DNA from: Mastigamoeba balamuthi
Taxonomy: Eukaryota; Evosea; Mastigamoebida; Mastigamoebidae
Assembly: GCA_902651635.1 (NCBI GenBank)
Contig: CACRSC010000055.1
Coordinates: 140,592 to 204,591, forward strand
Reading direction: 5' to 3'
Length of the DNA: 64,000 bases
The position numbers and the translations under genes are program-made. Shown piece after piece: positions 11,400 to 24,400 of the stretch. Under the pieces are notes generated by a model, which saw only the letters and a list, made by a program, of their open reading frames with translations, ran no database searches and was not told the origin of the DNA. Position 1 is the first letter of the stretch; each line of letters begins with the position of its first letter.

Positions 11400-11910
11400 T
11401 CACTTCCCCTCTGGGGTGCGCTGCTGCTGCTGCTGCTGCTGCGCATTGGGGCTCACCGGGGGTGGCGACAACCTGCGCAGCACGGGGAACGGGCTGCCCG
11501 TCGGGCTCCCGCAGCAGCTCGGCGGCCTCCAGAACCCCATCCTCGGCACCGGGGCTGTGACCTCGAACCTGCCCGTCTCTGGCGACCGCGGCGGCGACCC
11601 CGCAGCCTGCTGCTTGGCGATCATCTCGAGCTTCGCCAGCAGGCCTGCGGGAGCCGCTGCCTGCGCACCCGCCGAGTGCTGCTGCTGTTGCTGGAGGAGA
11701 AACTCGCGCGTGAAGACCTTCTTGCTGCTGCTTTCCCCCGCTGCGTGGGATGCGTGGGCGGAGTCAGGGAGGAGTGTCAGGGTGGATGGCTGGACGCTTG
11801 CTGTGGGCAATGCACCGTGGGGGAGAGAGTGAGTGAGTGAGAAGAGAGAGAGAGAGAGAGAGAAGAGAAGGCTGGGTACCCTGGTGGGCCAGCGCCTGCC
11901 TGTTAGCCAT
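11400..11910 (-). CDS. Small Gln-rich protein with eIF4E-binding-like motif
   Basis: Two exons (11910-11880 and 11800-11400; donor CAGG|GTACCC, phase 1) give a 143-residue protein starting MANRQALAHQ. Residues around 36-46 read KKVFTREFLLQ, close to the eIF4E-binding segment of eIF4G (KKRYDREFLL) and to the Y/F-x4-L-hydrophobic rule. Two poly-Gln tracts and a Pro/Ser-rich, probably disordered tail follow. This is the size and style of a 4E-binding protein or a fragment of a 4E-T-like repressor. The function rests on one short motif, and additional upstream exons are possible. Confidence 0.5.
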
Positions 11911-12286
11911 CTCCCCCCGCACTCTGGCTGCCCCGCACGATTTTCAGTTTCGGTTTGCGTAGTACCTGGTGGGTCGGAGCGGCCGCGGAGACGGGAGGCG
12001 CACTGCACTCTTCCTCCGTGAGAACGAGCGTTCCCTGTAGGCCAGAGCATTTTCGTGCATTAACCCGGAAAACGGGCTCAAAACGCGGCGAACAGCGAGG
12101 GGTGGCGATGGGGAACTGTAACCACGCGGACGAAAGAACGTCACAGCCATCAGGCACGATCCCGATCCGCCGTGCTTGTGCTTGACCTCGCAATCCGCGG
12201 ACGACATCGCCTCCGCTATTTCCGCAGATATTTCCCCTCTGCGTAGATACGCATATCTTTCCCTGTCAGACACAGAAAAAAGCGCA
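11911..12286. promoter_or_regulatory. Divergent promoter region
   Basis: This 376-bp spacer lies between the leftward 4E-binding-like gene and the rightward PPC decarboxylase gene. It presumably holds both promoters. No specific element is recognised. Confidence 0.35.
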
Positions 12287-13098
12287 ATGCGCGTGCTGGT
12301 TGGGCTCACAGGCTCAGTCGCGGCCATACGGGCGCCCAGGATCGCCAAGGAGCTCCTCGCGCGCGGCTGCGAGGTGCGCCTGGTGACCACGCACTCGGCA
12401 CTGCACTTCTTCCGCGCCGAGGAGCTCCCGCCGGGCGTCGAGCTCGTCACCGACGAGACCGAGTGGTCCGCGTGGTCCAAAATCGGCGACCCTGTCGTCC
12501 ACATACAGGCACGCGTGCCTCCCTTGGGTCATGCACGCTCGCAAAATAATCAATCGTGCCTGATGCACCGGCTTTCTGGGGTGGTTTTTCCCTCTGATTT
12601 TTTGCGGTGACTGTGCAGCTGAGGGACTGGGCCGACGTCTTCGTCATTGCTCCGCTGTCTGCCAACACGCTGGGCAAGCTCGCCAACGGTCTCTGCGACA
12701 ACCTCCTGGTGCCTCCTCCCCGTTCTCGACGTTTCGCAGCTCCTGCCCCGGCCGGGAATTGAACCGGGGACCGGTGGCATTCCGTGGATGCATGAACCGA
12801 CCCCGCAAACGCCAGACCTGCGTCGCGAGGGCTTGGAAGACGACCAAGCCGATGATCGTGGCGCCCGCGATGAACACGGCGATGTGGGAGCACCCGTTCA
12901 CGGCCAAGCACCTCGAGGTCCTGGGCTCTCTGGGCATTCGTGTCATCCCGCCCGTGTCCAAGCGCCTCGCCTGCGGCGACATCGGTGCGTTTTCCCCTTG
13001 GGCCAACTGCAGCATCTGACAGCCGTGCAGGCCAGGGCGGGCTCGCCGACGTCGAGACAATTGTCAGCACGGTTCTGAACTGCAGGCCAACACTGTGA
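12287..13098 (+). CDS. PPCDC: Phosphopantothenoylcysteine decarboxylase
   Basis: Flavoprotein of coenzyme A synthesis that decarboxylates 4'-phosphopantothenoylcysteine to 4'-phosphopantetheine. Four exons: 12287-12514, 12619-12708, 12816-12984 and 13031-13098, giving 184 residues, normal for the family. HFCD motifs are clear: VLVGLTGSVAAIRAP, the substrate-binding segment IVAPAMNTAMWEHP, VIAPLSANTLGKLANGLCDN and the catalytic-loop Cys in LACGDIGQGGLADVE. Phases match at every junction. The first donor is GT at 12515 (adds Ala-Arg) or GC at 12509 (no insertion relative to human). Intron 2 contains a tRNA-like sequence on the other strand. Confidence 0.93.
12743..12816 (-). ncRNA. Degenerate tRNA-like sequence in an intron
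   Basis: The opposite strand of PPCDC intron 2 contains GGTTCAATTCC, matching the pol III B-box/T-loop consensus, inside a nearly paired T-arm and followed by an acceptor-like CCGGGGCA. The 5' half pairs poorly, and the candidate anticodon loop lacks U33. It is therefore more likely a tRNA relic or a chance pol III box than a working tRNA. Confidence 0.25.
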
Positions 13099-13215
13099 CC
13101 CGTTGAAATGCGTCTTGCATTCGAGGGGACACGTCCGCCCGTGTCCAGAAACACGACTAATCGTGCTCGTACTCGGATGTATTGCTGTGGACAGTGTTTT
13201 TTGGGGTGCTCTTGC

Positions 13216-14111
13216 TCACATGGGGGCGTCGTGCTGTTCCTGCTGCTGGTGGGAGAGGGAGTCTCTGATGCTGGGGTTGGCCTGTGCGATGAAGTGCCAC
13301 ACGGCTCTCCGCACTTCTTGCTCCCCGGCGGCGGTGTCGATGTCCGTGTACACGGGAGCCGCGTTTGTCGCCACGACTGGAGTCCTGGCGTAAGACACGA
13401 GCAGAGCCGCGGGGGGAAGAAACAGCCCGTACCGACTCTGAGTGTGTTTGTAGACGGGTCGCTTTGCAACTGCGCGCAAAACAGGTTCTCCAGCAGCGTA
13501 ACGTCATCCCTGCAGGCGGCATGTGAGCTCAAAGGGGGAAAACGGCTGAAGCCCAACGAAACCCGAACCTGAGCGACAGCAGCTCGTTTCTGGCGGAGCA
13601 CAGCTCGTTGACGCGGTCCTCGAGCTGCTGCCTGCGCTGCGCCATCGCGCGGGCGTCCTCGACCAGCTCCTGGTACCTCTTCGACGCGGCCGCGGCGCTG
13701 TCCGTTGCCACGGCCGTGCGCCTGACCGCCTCGTCGACCTGCCTCCTGTGCTCCTCCGCCGGCCTCTTGCGCCTCGCGGCCTCCTCCGCCGCCCTCGCCC
13801 TCGCCGTGAGGTCTGCGCACAGCAGCGCATCAATAACATAATTTAATTACGACATACAAAACGTATATCATCGTGTTTATGACGTCATAACCGAATATGG
13901 CCGCGCGACGGGTGGGACAGCGCAGGGGTGGTGCTGCTGAACGGGTACCCTGGAGGGTCTGGCGCAGGGTCTGCTGGCGCTGCGTGTAGTTGGAGCGCGC
14001 GGCGGCGATGTCGGCCGAGGAGTGCTCGAGCAGCGACGGCACGGTGCTTTTGTTGACGACCTCGCGCACCTCTGAGAGGTACTTGAGCGTCGCCTCGAAC
14101 TCGGCGCTCAT
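13216..14111 (-). CDS. Coiled-coil protein, unrecognised
   Basis: The ATG at 14111 begins MSAEFEATLKYLSEVREVVN. Exon 1 ends CTCCAGG before GTACCC near 13949 and joins in phase to an Ala/Arg/Glu-rich coiled coil (AEEHRRQVDEAVRRTAVATD...QQLEDRVNELCSARNELL). Later exons carry DDVTLLENLFCAQL and, last, TDIDTAAGEQEVRRAVWHFI, with the stop at 13216. The final intron's phase could not be reconciled, so that junction is uncertain. Size (about 250 residues) and heptad character suggest a structural or complex-subunit role such as a tether or centrosomal protein. I do not recognise the family. Confidence 0.5.
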
Positions 14112-14324
14112 CTTCTCGGGGGGGTGGTCAGCTCCAGCGGCAAGCGCAGAACGGTTTTCGCGCCAAAATGATATCGCAATATCGGGGGGCGGGGAATATC
14201 TTCCGCGGATAAAATGTACCACGGGATATCTGCGTTTTTCCTCTCTCGTTATTTCGGGGGTGTGCTTTAATTGTTGGGCACGTCCACCGGAAAACGCAAG
14301 CGAAGCGAAACCGCGCAGGCCAGA

Positions 14325-16414
<2,090 letters not shown>

Positions 16415-16883
16415 CGAGGGCGGGCATCCCCAGCCATAGCCGCAGGGCCTCGCTGCGAGCTCCTCCCCCAGGCGAGGCGAGGGAGGGGGGCTGGCGGGGG
16501 CACCCGCGCACCGGGCGCCCCCAGCAATACGGGCGGATGTAACGACAGCTGGCAAACCAGAGCCATCTTCTTTTGTTTCCCGCGGCCAGACTCCTTTTGT
16601 CTATTCGAACATACCGAGACCGTCATCGCTCTCTCGAGGGGGAGGAGGGAGGGGTGCAGTGGTTTGATGGGTGTGGAGGGGAGGGTAGGGCGTTCTTGCA
16701 TTGATGGTACATACAGCGTGGGATGTATGGCAAGCCAAGGGCAGAGAGGCGAGCGAGAGGTGTGCGGTACGACGGCAACGAGGAGGGCCTGCGGGGCGTG
16801 GCTGGCTGTGCATGCGGTGACAAAGGACGCGAGCGGGGGGAAGGGGCCCTCGAGGGACGCCCCCCACCCCGCGCGTCTTCTCC
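16415..16883. other. Convergent intergenic region
   Basis: This 470-bp stretch lies between the 3' ends of the MAP kinase and the phosphatase. It should contain both 3' UTRs. No gene or terminator-like structure is recognised. Confidence 0.4.
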
Positions 16884-17666
16884 CTAGGGGCTGGAGAGGG
16901 CAAGGCGCTCCGCAGAGGCGGCCGCGCGCTGGTCGTCGAGCTCGTGCTCCCACGCGAGCAGCTGGCTCATGAACCCGCAGTTGGGGCTGACGCAGCGGCA
17001 GCGCCTGACGGCAGCGATGGCCTCGCACAGGCCGATGCACCTCTTCTTCATCAGGTACGCGATCACGATCGTGGGGCTCCTGCTGTACCCCGCAGCACTG
17101 CACCGACCGGGGCGCCATAAATAGACCGTCAGGCCGGCCGCCCCCGAAGCAGAACAACAGTTAAAACACGCCCCGGCGAGTGCAAAAACCCTGTTCGCAG
17201 CGCCGATCTCAAAATATCCTGAAATGAAGCCGGCGCTTTACCCGAATAGGAAACACTGCACGATCTTACGAGGAATTCCGCAAAACATCGCGACCGGATA
17301 AGGAAGGTGCAGCAGGGCTATTTTACCAGTGCACGAGGATATTTCCGCCCGACTGCAGCGCCGAGTCTATAAAACGCTCGGCCGCCGGGAACAGCGCGCG
17401 GATGTTGTACGCGGGGCGGTCGTCCGCGGGCAGGACCTTGACCGTGACCCCCTTGTGCCGCGCCGGCACAAACTCATCGGCCACTTGAACTGCGCGGGGG
17501 GCGGGCGGGGGAGGGAAATATCTGCTGAGGAAAATATCCGCCACGTCATGTCCGATGCTTGCGGGTTTCACGCACGGATGTGGGTGATGTGGGCCGAGCG
17601 GAGGAGCGACCCGTCCAGGCTCGCCGAGCGGGCCCCCAGCCAGAGCCCCGGCGCGATGGGGTCCAT
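16884..17666 (-). CDS. Dual-specificity protein phosphatase
   Basis: Small atypical DUSP of 155 residues from three exons (17666-17576, 17489-17327, 17097-16884), all in phase. MDPIAPGLWLGARSAS and HITHILQVADEF are the usual DSP opening. The general acid lies in LPADDRPAYNI. The active-site loop is HCAAGYSRSPTIVIAYLM, built across intron 2 (CAC TG joined to T). There is no CH2/MAPK-docking domain or membrane segment, so it is a cytosolic DUSP-like enzyme whose substrate is unknown. It is convergent with the MAP kinase gene next door; whether they work together is speculation. Confidence 0.9.
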
Positions 17667-17957
17667 CGGCGAGCCGGGCGCGCGCCTCTCCTCCTGTATG
17701 CTCCCCAGCGCTGGGCCTGGTGTGTCTGCTGACCCGACGAGAGTGGGGTTACAAGAAAAAGCCGAGATATCACCCCTCCGATACGACCCGACTTTCGCCG
17801 CTTCCGGCAGCCCGGAAAAGCTCTCTAGTAAAGAGTGCACTACCCGCCCTGCATTGAACCGCAGAATTCTCAGCGTGACGTGGTAAAAATCTCCCAGCGA
17901 AGATGCGCGTATCTCCCAGATACCATTCTGTGTTGCGCCAACCCCCGAGCCCACGAG

Positions 17958-19058
17958 ATGAGCGCGTCTCTGCGGAAGCTGATGAAGCAGGCCAAGGCGG
18001 CCGCCCCGCGCCAGCGCGTGGACGACCCCCTCGCGAGGTATCCCGCCTCGCGCGTGGTTGTGTGCGGGGTGCTGGCTGAGCGGTGCTGACGGGCGGTGTG
18101 TGTGCCTGGTGGCCTCCCCTTCCCACCCCACCGGGGGTCGCACAGGTACTCGGCCGCGGGGCAGCTCTCGTGCACGCTCTGCAGCGCGGCGGTCAGGTCG
18201 GAGGAGCTGTGGCTCGCCCACGTGCAGTCCAAGAGGCACCGCGAGGTGCGCCAGCGCGCAGTGACCGCCACGCACTGACGCTGCCCTGGGGGTGGGGGCG
18301 CACAGCTGCTGGCCGCCCTCAAGGAGGCCAGCCACAAGAGGGCCCAGGAGGAGAGGTCTGCTGCTGCTGCTGCTGCGGCGGCGCCTGCCACGGCCCCCGA
18401 GGGCGCACCGAGCGAGCCGGGCGGGGGCCTGTCGGGCCTGGCAGCCTACTCGGACTCTGAGGGCGAGGGCGACGAGCACCAGGCAGCCACAGGGACGTCT
18501 GCTGCTGCTGCTGCTGCTGGGGAGGAGCAGCAAGAGGAGCAGCAGGCGGGCGACGGCGAGAGCAAGGAGGCTGGGAAGAAGGACGAGGGGGGCGACCCTG
18601 TGCTGCCGGCGGGGTTCTTCGACGACCCCGAGGCGGACGCGAGGGCCAGGGGGGTGCTGAGCGAGCGCCAGCAGCGCCAGCAGGCCGAGCAGGCCGAGCG
18701 CGAGGCAGCGCAGGCCGAGGCACGCAAGCGGGAGGAGGAGGCGGCGAGACAGAAGGAGATCGAGGAGCAGCAGAAGATCATCGAGGAGGCCGAGGCCGCG
18801 CCCGATGAGGAGGAGGATGAGGAGGAGGGGGCTGCTTCTGCTGCTGCTGACGGCCAGGAGGCGCCTCGCGAGAAGCTCGAGAGGCTCAGGGACATCAGAA
18901 AGCGGAGCCACGAGGCGGCTGCCAGCTCTGCCCAGGCGGCTGGCGACAGGGCCGAGGCGGACGCAGCCGAGGAGGAGAGCATACTCGAGGAGATGGAGTG
19001 CATGGACTGGAGATCAAAGAGGCTCCCCTCGCTGCAGCAGAAGAAAAGAAGGTTCTGA
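17958..19058 (+). CDS. ZNF830/CCDC16-like zinc-finger splicing factor
   Basis: Three exons (17958-18037, 18146-18245, 18306-19058) encode 310 residues. MSASLRKLMKQAKA and then YSAAGQLSCTLCSAAVRSEE with HVQSKRHRE form the single U1-like C2H2 finger typical of ZNF830. LPAGFFDDPEADARARGV matches the family's LPEGFFDDPEVDARVR box. A long acidic/Glu-Ala-rich coiled coil and a final MDWRSKRLPSLQ follow, as in the family's DWR motif. The human protein acts in the nucleus with the spliceosome and in genome stability. Ala and Gln repeats in the middle are low complexity. Confidence 0.88.
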
Positions 19059-19197
19059 GCGGTGAGCGCAGCACGTGACCCTACGATACAATTGAATCTA
19101 TGATCGCAGATATTTGTTCCCCGCCAGCCTTCACAAGGGGAGAAGAAGTTCATTCGTCGGCTCCCCTGCGTGCAGCTGCAGCACCCAGCATACTCGC

Positions 19198-21292
19198 ATG
19201 GAGCCGCCCACCGAGGAGGTGAAGCATATGGTGGGCCAGTGGTTTATGCGCGTCGCCCGCGTCGCCAGCAACAAGCCCGCCCTCATGGTGCTGCAGCCGT
19301 TTGTCCTCGCCAACGCGCACCTCTTCGAGGAGCTCTGCCTCCTCTGCAGCAGTGACGCGGACCTCACCCCAACGTTCGCCGACCAGCTCACTGTGCGCAC
19401 TGCCCTCCACTACGGTCCTGAGCGTGCCAGCGACTGCACTTGACCGGGCTGGCGGGAAACACACCGGAGGCGATGGCCACGGAGCGGGAGCAGCAGGAGC
19501 GCGAGTGGCGTGAGCGCGTAGAACAGGAGGATCGGGAGTGGAAGTGCAGGAAGAATGAGCTGCGGGAGAACAGGAAGAAGGAGGCCAGGGAGCGCGTGTG
19601 GGAAGTGTACCGCTGGACTGCGGAGCGCGAGAAGAAGCGCTACCGCGTGGAGGCCACGTCGGAGATGGAGCGGCGTATCAACGCAGCCGCGCTCGACGAC
19701 GAAGACGTGCTGCTGAAGCTGTGCGACGCCAGGACGCTGGGTGGAATCGCCGCCGTGCTGGGCATCGAGGAGGCCAGGGCCCTGCCGGCCCTGTCGCCCG
19801 TCGCGGTGCTCGAGGCGTACTCGAAGGCGGCCGAGGAGGCACCGTCGAGGATCGCTGAGCACCCCAGCCTTCTTGCTAAGACGCAGAGGAAGGAGACTAC
19901 GATGCTCTTCTGCCACAGGCCCGCCTGGGGTGGCGAGGGAAGCATCCCCGTCGTGCTGCTGTCGCAGGAGCTGCGCTCCTTCACGGAGAGTTGCCGCAAC
20001 GCGCTGCCGGACAAGGAGGACTGCGCGGTACAGCAGACAGGCCACCGGGTTTGTTGTAGACTGAGTGCGTTCTCGATTGATTACCCAGGTCGCTGTGGAG
20101 CTCGCGAGGAAAATGCCCAACGTGGGCCTCACCCAGGCCGAGAGGATGGCTCAGTTCTGCGTGGCGTTCAAGCCTCTAGCCACCACGCTCGGGCTGAACG
20201 TCTTCGGGTCGCTCAACAGCAGCAGGGAGACGACCTCCGACGGCAGTATACGTGGCCTCAGTCCGGAGGTACTGCTCGCGAACCTCGTGGCCAAGGCGGA
20301 CACCGGAGTGGGTACGTGTGCAACCACACCCGCTCTTGCAACGCTGATGAGAGGCCTGGACACGCGGCGCCGCAGGAGGGGAGCTCGACATGCAGAACTT
20401 CTTTTACTACGCGCACTTCTGGGCGCAGGAGGGTGTCGCGAACATCGTGCTCCGGTCGCCGTGCCCTGCTGTGCTGCTCGGGCTCGAGGGCCCGCTGCTG
20501 CGAGTGTACGTCGCAGCCGGGCGTCGAGTCGACCCGGTGGTGGTATTGAATTTGCTGCTGATCCTCGACGATATGGACGCCATGGTCGCCGTGGCGCGGT
20601 TCGTCCACGCATTCAAGGAGACGCTGCCTCGGCTCCTGGAGCACTACCGAATAGTACTCGCGTCTCTTAGCACGACGCTGCCGGTCGAGCACTACTTCCC
20701 GGACTTCGACCGCTTCAGTCCACGCGAGGGCGAGGTCGTCCAGTTGCGCTACACCGACTGGCCGGCGAAGCAGAGGCTGCTGTTTCGAGCAGAGGCTATC
20801 GGCACAGCCGGCGGGACTGCATCTGCGAAGCAGCTGGCTGTCAAGTTCACCAAGCAGTACTGCTGTGAGGCGCACGCCTTGCTCGTGCAGAGTGGGAATG
20901 CCCCAGTGCTGCTGTACGAGGGGCCGCTGGGGGAGACGGGAGGGTGGCGAGTTGTCGTGATGGAGTGGATGGAGGGGCTTCTCGATTACCGCACGGCAAA
21001 GAAGAGTGGGGAGCAGCACTTCAAGGAGTCGCTCGTGAAGGCCGTTCAGCTCCTGCACAAGAGCGGCTTTGTGCATGGCGACCTGCGGCCCCCCAATGTG
21101 CTCGGCAGAAGGAACAGCGAGGGCATGGTGGACGCCATCGTTGTCGACTTCGACTGGGCTGGTAGGGACGGCGCTGCGCTGTACCCGCCCTTCATGAACC
21201 ACGAGCTCATCTCATGGGCTGATGGGGTCTCGGACTCGCAGCCTATGAAGCGCGAGCATGACGAGGTGATGGTTCGCCGCCTCGTATCATAA
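19198..21292 (+). pseudogene. Crinkler-like kinase, copy 1, frame broken
   Basis: Paralogue of the gene at 26468-28578. The first exon starts at 19198 (MEPPTEEVKHMVGQWFMRVA) but runs into a stop at 19443. Compared with copy 2 there is one extra base near 19414-19420, after which the reading frame shifts. The rest is intact: a charged Glu/Arg coiled linker, exon ends 20027 and 20311, exon starts 20089 and 20376, and a C-terminal kinase-like domain with VHGDLRPPNVL and VVDFDWAG. Those two motifs resemble kinases in Crinkler-type proteins. A sequencing error or use of a start after the break would make it a live gene. Confidence 0.6.
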
Positions 21293-21419
21293 TGGCCCTG
21301 CTCCTTTGATTTCTGCCCGCCACTCAGAATGGCCATCAGCCGAGTCAGGATGGGGAAATGAAGTCACAGATAATCAACATCTCAATATCAATGTCCCAGA
21401 CTTGAGACCGGCTTGTACC

Positions 21420-23453
21420 TTACTTGATGTTGGCAAGGCTTTCACACAACCCTTCAACTAGGCTTGCTGCAGCTGCTCTCTTCGTGTCTGCCTTTGTCAC
21501 GCCATTGGCAGTCCTGGCAATGCTCCGCAGGCAGGAGGTGTAATTCAGCTCCACTGACCAGCCGGAGGGCAGGTGGGTCCAGCTCTCCAGGAGATCCACC
21601 TTTGTCTTCTTGCAGAAGAGGTTAAGCCCCGCAAGGAGTGAACTTCGGTCGATGCCGCGAAGTGTAGCCACAGCGCCCCTCTCCCTGCTTCGCTGCGCCT
21701 CCTCGGCCCTTCGTATGTCGGCATCGCTCGGCGGTGCTGGCACGAAGGAACGAGCGAACTCCTCGATGTGCCTCTCTATGCTGGCCAGCTTGGAGGTGTC
21801 CCTGTCGGCCCTCTCCGAGAGGACCACGAAGCTGCTGTCCGCCTGCCTCGCACGCCCACGCCCCTGCACCAGGGACACCGCGTTGACCATCGGGTCGAAC
21901 CGCACGACGCAGTTGGCGGCCGGCACGTCCATCCCCTCCTCGGCGACGACCGTTGTGATGAGCAGGTTGACACCGCCGGTGGCGAACGCCGACAGGCACT
22001 CGGCCGACTGCCTCGCGTTGAGCGAGAGCGAGGGAGTGGCGGGCGACGAGGTCGCGTAGAGGCACGCGGCGCGGACCCGCCGACCGAGCTCCACGTCGCT
22101 GCTGACGACGTGGGCGAGGATGTGCGTCATCACGCGCTGGGTGACGAAGACGATGCCGCGGAACGGCTGGATGGCGTCCATTTTGTACGAGAGGATGTCC
22201 TTGAGGTGCTCGAACCTCGCGAACGAGCTCCTGGCGCTCTGCCAGAACTGGCGGAGCACCTGCACGGTCCCCTGCGTCCACAGCAGCTCGGGCGCTGCGT
22301 CCAGCCCGTTCATGCGGAGGAACTCGGTCGCCGCGTCCTCGGCAGACTCCCACGAGGCGACCAGCAGGCGCAGCGCCTCGTACCAGTGCTCCAGCTGGGC
22401 ACCCCGCCGGCTTTGCTGGGCCAGCGAGTGCGCGTACTCGCCCCACTCGCGCAGAGCGCCGCTGCACGAGATGGGCGACCGGAACCCGCGGACCTGCAGA
22501 GCGGCGTCGGCCTCGAGCGCCCTGATCGTGCGCAGAAGGCGGCTCGCAAACGGCGTCGTGCGGCCCTGGGCGACGCGCCTGAAGAACGTGGGGATGAGCA
22601 GGTGCGGCTTGCGCTGGTCCTCGGGCACCAGGAGCGCCTGGACGGCGCCCTCGTAGTCCTCGGCGGGCACGCAGACCGGGGCGACCTCGGCCTCGGCCCG
22701 CCTGCCGTGGTATCCCGACCGCGCGAGCTCCTCGTCGCTGGCGACCTCGAGCGACACGATGCGGAGCTCGTCGCAGAGCCTGCAGACGTCGGCCTGCACC
22801 GAGCGGTCGCCGACGGCGTACGAGAGCGAGGCCGAGAGGCCCAGCACCCTCGGCGCGCTGCCGCCGCTGCTGCGCCGTATGTCCAGCGCGAGGCGGCGGT
22901 ACGGGTGCTCCTTGAGCACGTGGTGCACCTCGTCGAAGACGACGACAGCGAACGAGCTCCACGCGAGGTGCGGCGCGCGAGACTGCGCCGACTGGAACGC
23001 CTGCGATCGGAATTGGAATCGTTAAATTATAATTATTCAAAATTCAACCTCTGATTCAATTTGCAAATGCCGGATCGCGAATCAATTGAGAGGGGACGCT
23101 GTGGCGCTCGCGGCTCCTCCTCACCTTGGGGGTGGCCACGAGGACGTCGAAGGCACCCGCGGCGGGGAGCGCCATGCCGCCCATGTACTCGGCCACGCGC
23201 AGGGGGCGCAGGGCTGCGGCGGCTGCGCGAGCCACTCGCCGAGGGCCGCCGACTGCTGCTGGACGAGCAGGCACGTGGGCACGAAGAAGACGGCGGCACG
23301 GCTGCCGCGGGCGGCGAGGAGCAGGCGGCGGACGACCTCGGCGGCCACGAGGGTCTTGCCTGCGCCCGTGGGCAGCAGCACGATGCAGTTGTGGTCGCAG
23401 GCCTGCTCGGCGATGCGCTGCTGGTACCCGCGCAGCACTTTGCCTTGTGGCAT
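21420..23453 (-). CDS. Dicer/RIG-I-type DExH helicase with dsRNA-binding-like tail
   Basis: Two exons (23453-23125 and 23000-21420). Walker A is LLPTGAGKTLVAAEVV, motif II FDEVHHVLKEH, motif III LGLSASLSYAVG, motif V VVAEEGMDVPAANCVV and motif VI QGRGRARQADSSF. This set is typical of the Dicer/RIG-I/FANCM branch. The C-terminus (FCKKTKVDLLESW...TKADTKRAAAASLVEGL) looks like a double-stranded RNA-binding fold. No RNase III or PAZ domain is visible. One base appears to be missing around 23215-23230, between GEWLAQ and LRPLRVAEYMGG, so the gene is either damaged or carries a sequencing error. Likely role is RNA silencing or dsRNA sensing, by family. Confidence 0.75.
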
Positions 23454-23598
23454 CCCTTGTGCTTGCACGTGAGGGTGCGTAGGCGTGTGTGTGTGTGTGC
23501 TCGGGCCTGTGGTTGTGGTATGCCCTCTGGGCCCTGTGCTTTTGAAGGGGCAAGGGAACCCAATGGGTTTTGTCCTTTCCCTCACCCCGAATCAGAGA

Positions 23599-23697
23599 TG
23601 AGTTTCCCTAAGCCGCGGCACTTATTGTTGGAAAGGACCATAAGGAGCCGTCTTGTGATGATCTACCACGGCTTAGTGTAAAAGGCACAAGAGAGAG

Positions 23698-23728
<31 letters not shown>
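23599..23728. repeat. Imperfect hairpin and (GT)n microsatellite
   Basis: CTAAGCCGCGG (about 23608) and CCACGGCTTAG (about 23668) form an imperfect stem. A (GT) tract of about 28 bases follows at 23700-23728. No gene is evident from 23454 to 24227. Confidence 0.6.
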
Positions 23729-24227
23729 CTATTCAGGTCTGTGTCAGAACCCTGCTGGACTACAGTTGCTGTCTGCTCCACCTACATGCCAGAGTATGGC
23801 TGTGTTGCAGCAGATTCATCAACAGAGGTTCACTCAGTCCTCTTTTAATGAGCTCTACTACGGTCCCTCTGGTTCCAGGCCAATGCCCATGCAGTCACCT
23901 GATATTTGGTTCTCTGCTTTTAGGCCTGCTATACAATTTCAGTGTGACATTTCAGGAACATGTCCCATTCACGGGCCAGTTGTATGTTCAAGGCCATTCT
24001 TATCAGCAAATTCAGATGTGGCCGATCCCCTTCAGGCCATCAGGTTGTACATAGAACATGGTCATAACATGCACTGCAATGCACCCATTGACATTGATCC
24101 ATCTGCTGATGTAGCAGATGCACAGTGTCTGTGCACATTGGACATTAAAATGGTACGTTTGGCTGCAAAGACATATACACCGGCACATCACTGTGCTGCC
24201 AGCATAGTCGACGGTCGAGCTGTTCTG

Positions 24228-24400
24228 CTGGCACATAGCCCAGCACATATGCCGGCACATATCACCTTTGTTGCAAATCACTTGATTTGAAAAATTTCTG
24301 TGAAATTGTGCTTCAATTGCTTCCATGAGCTTCTGATATTAAGGGCATGTACTATTGATCATTTGTAACGATTTTGACCCTTTTGGTGGGAATTCCTACC
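24228..24400 (+). repeat. Dispersed repeat, copy 1
   Basis: About 170 bp that reappear inverted at 57061-57236. Shared blocks include ATCACTTGATTTGAAAAATT and a terminal GGAATTCCTACCCATCA-like end. A more diverged end with the same GGAATTCC core lies at 51190-51215. Probably the end of a transposon family. Confidence 0.75.

Noticed and set aside
23703-24290. 195-codon frame after the GT microsatellite
   Set aside because: It begins inside the microsatellite, runs into the dispersed repeat and shows no domain.
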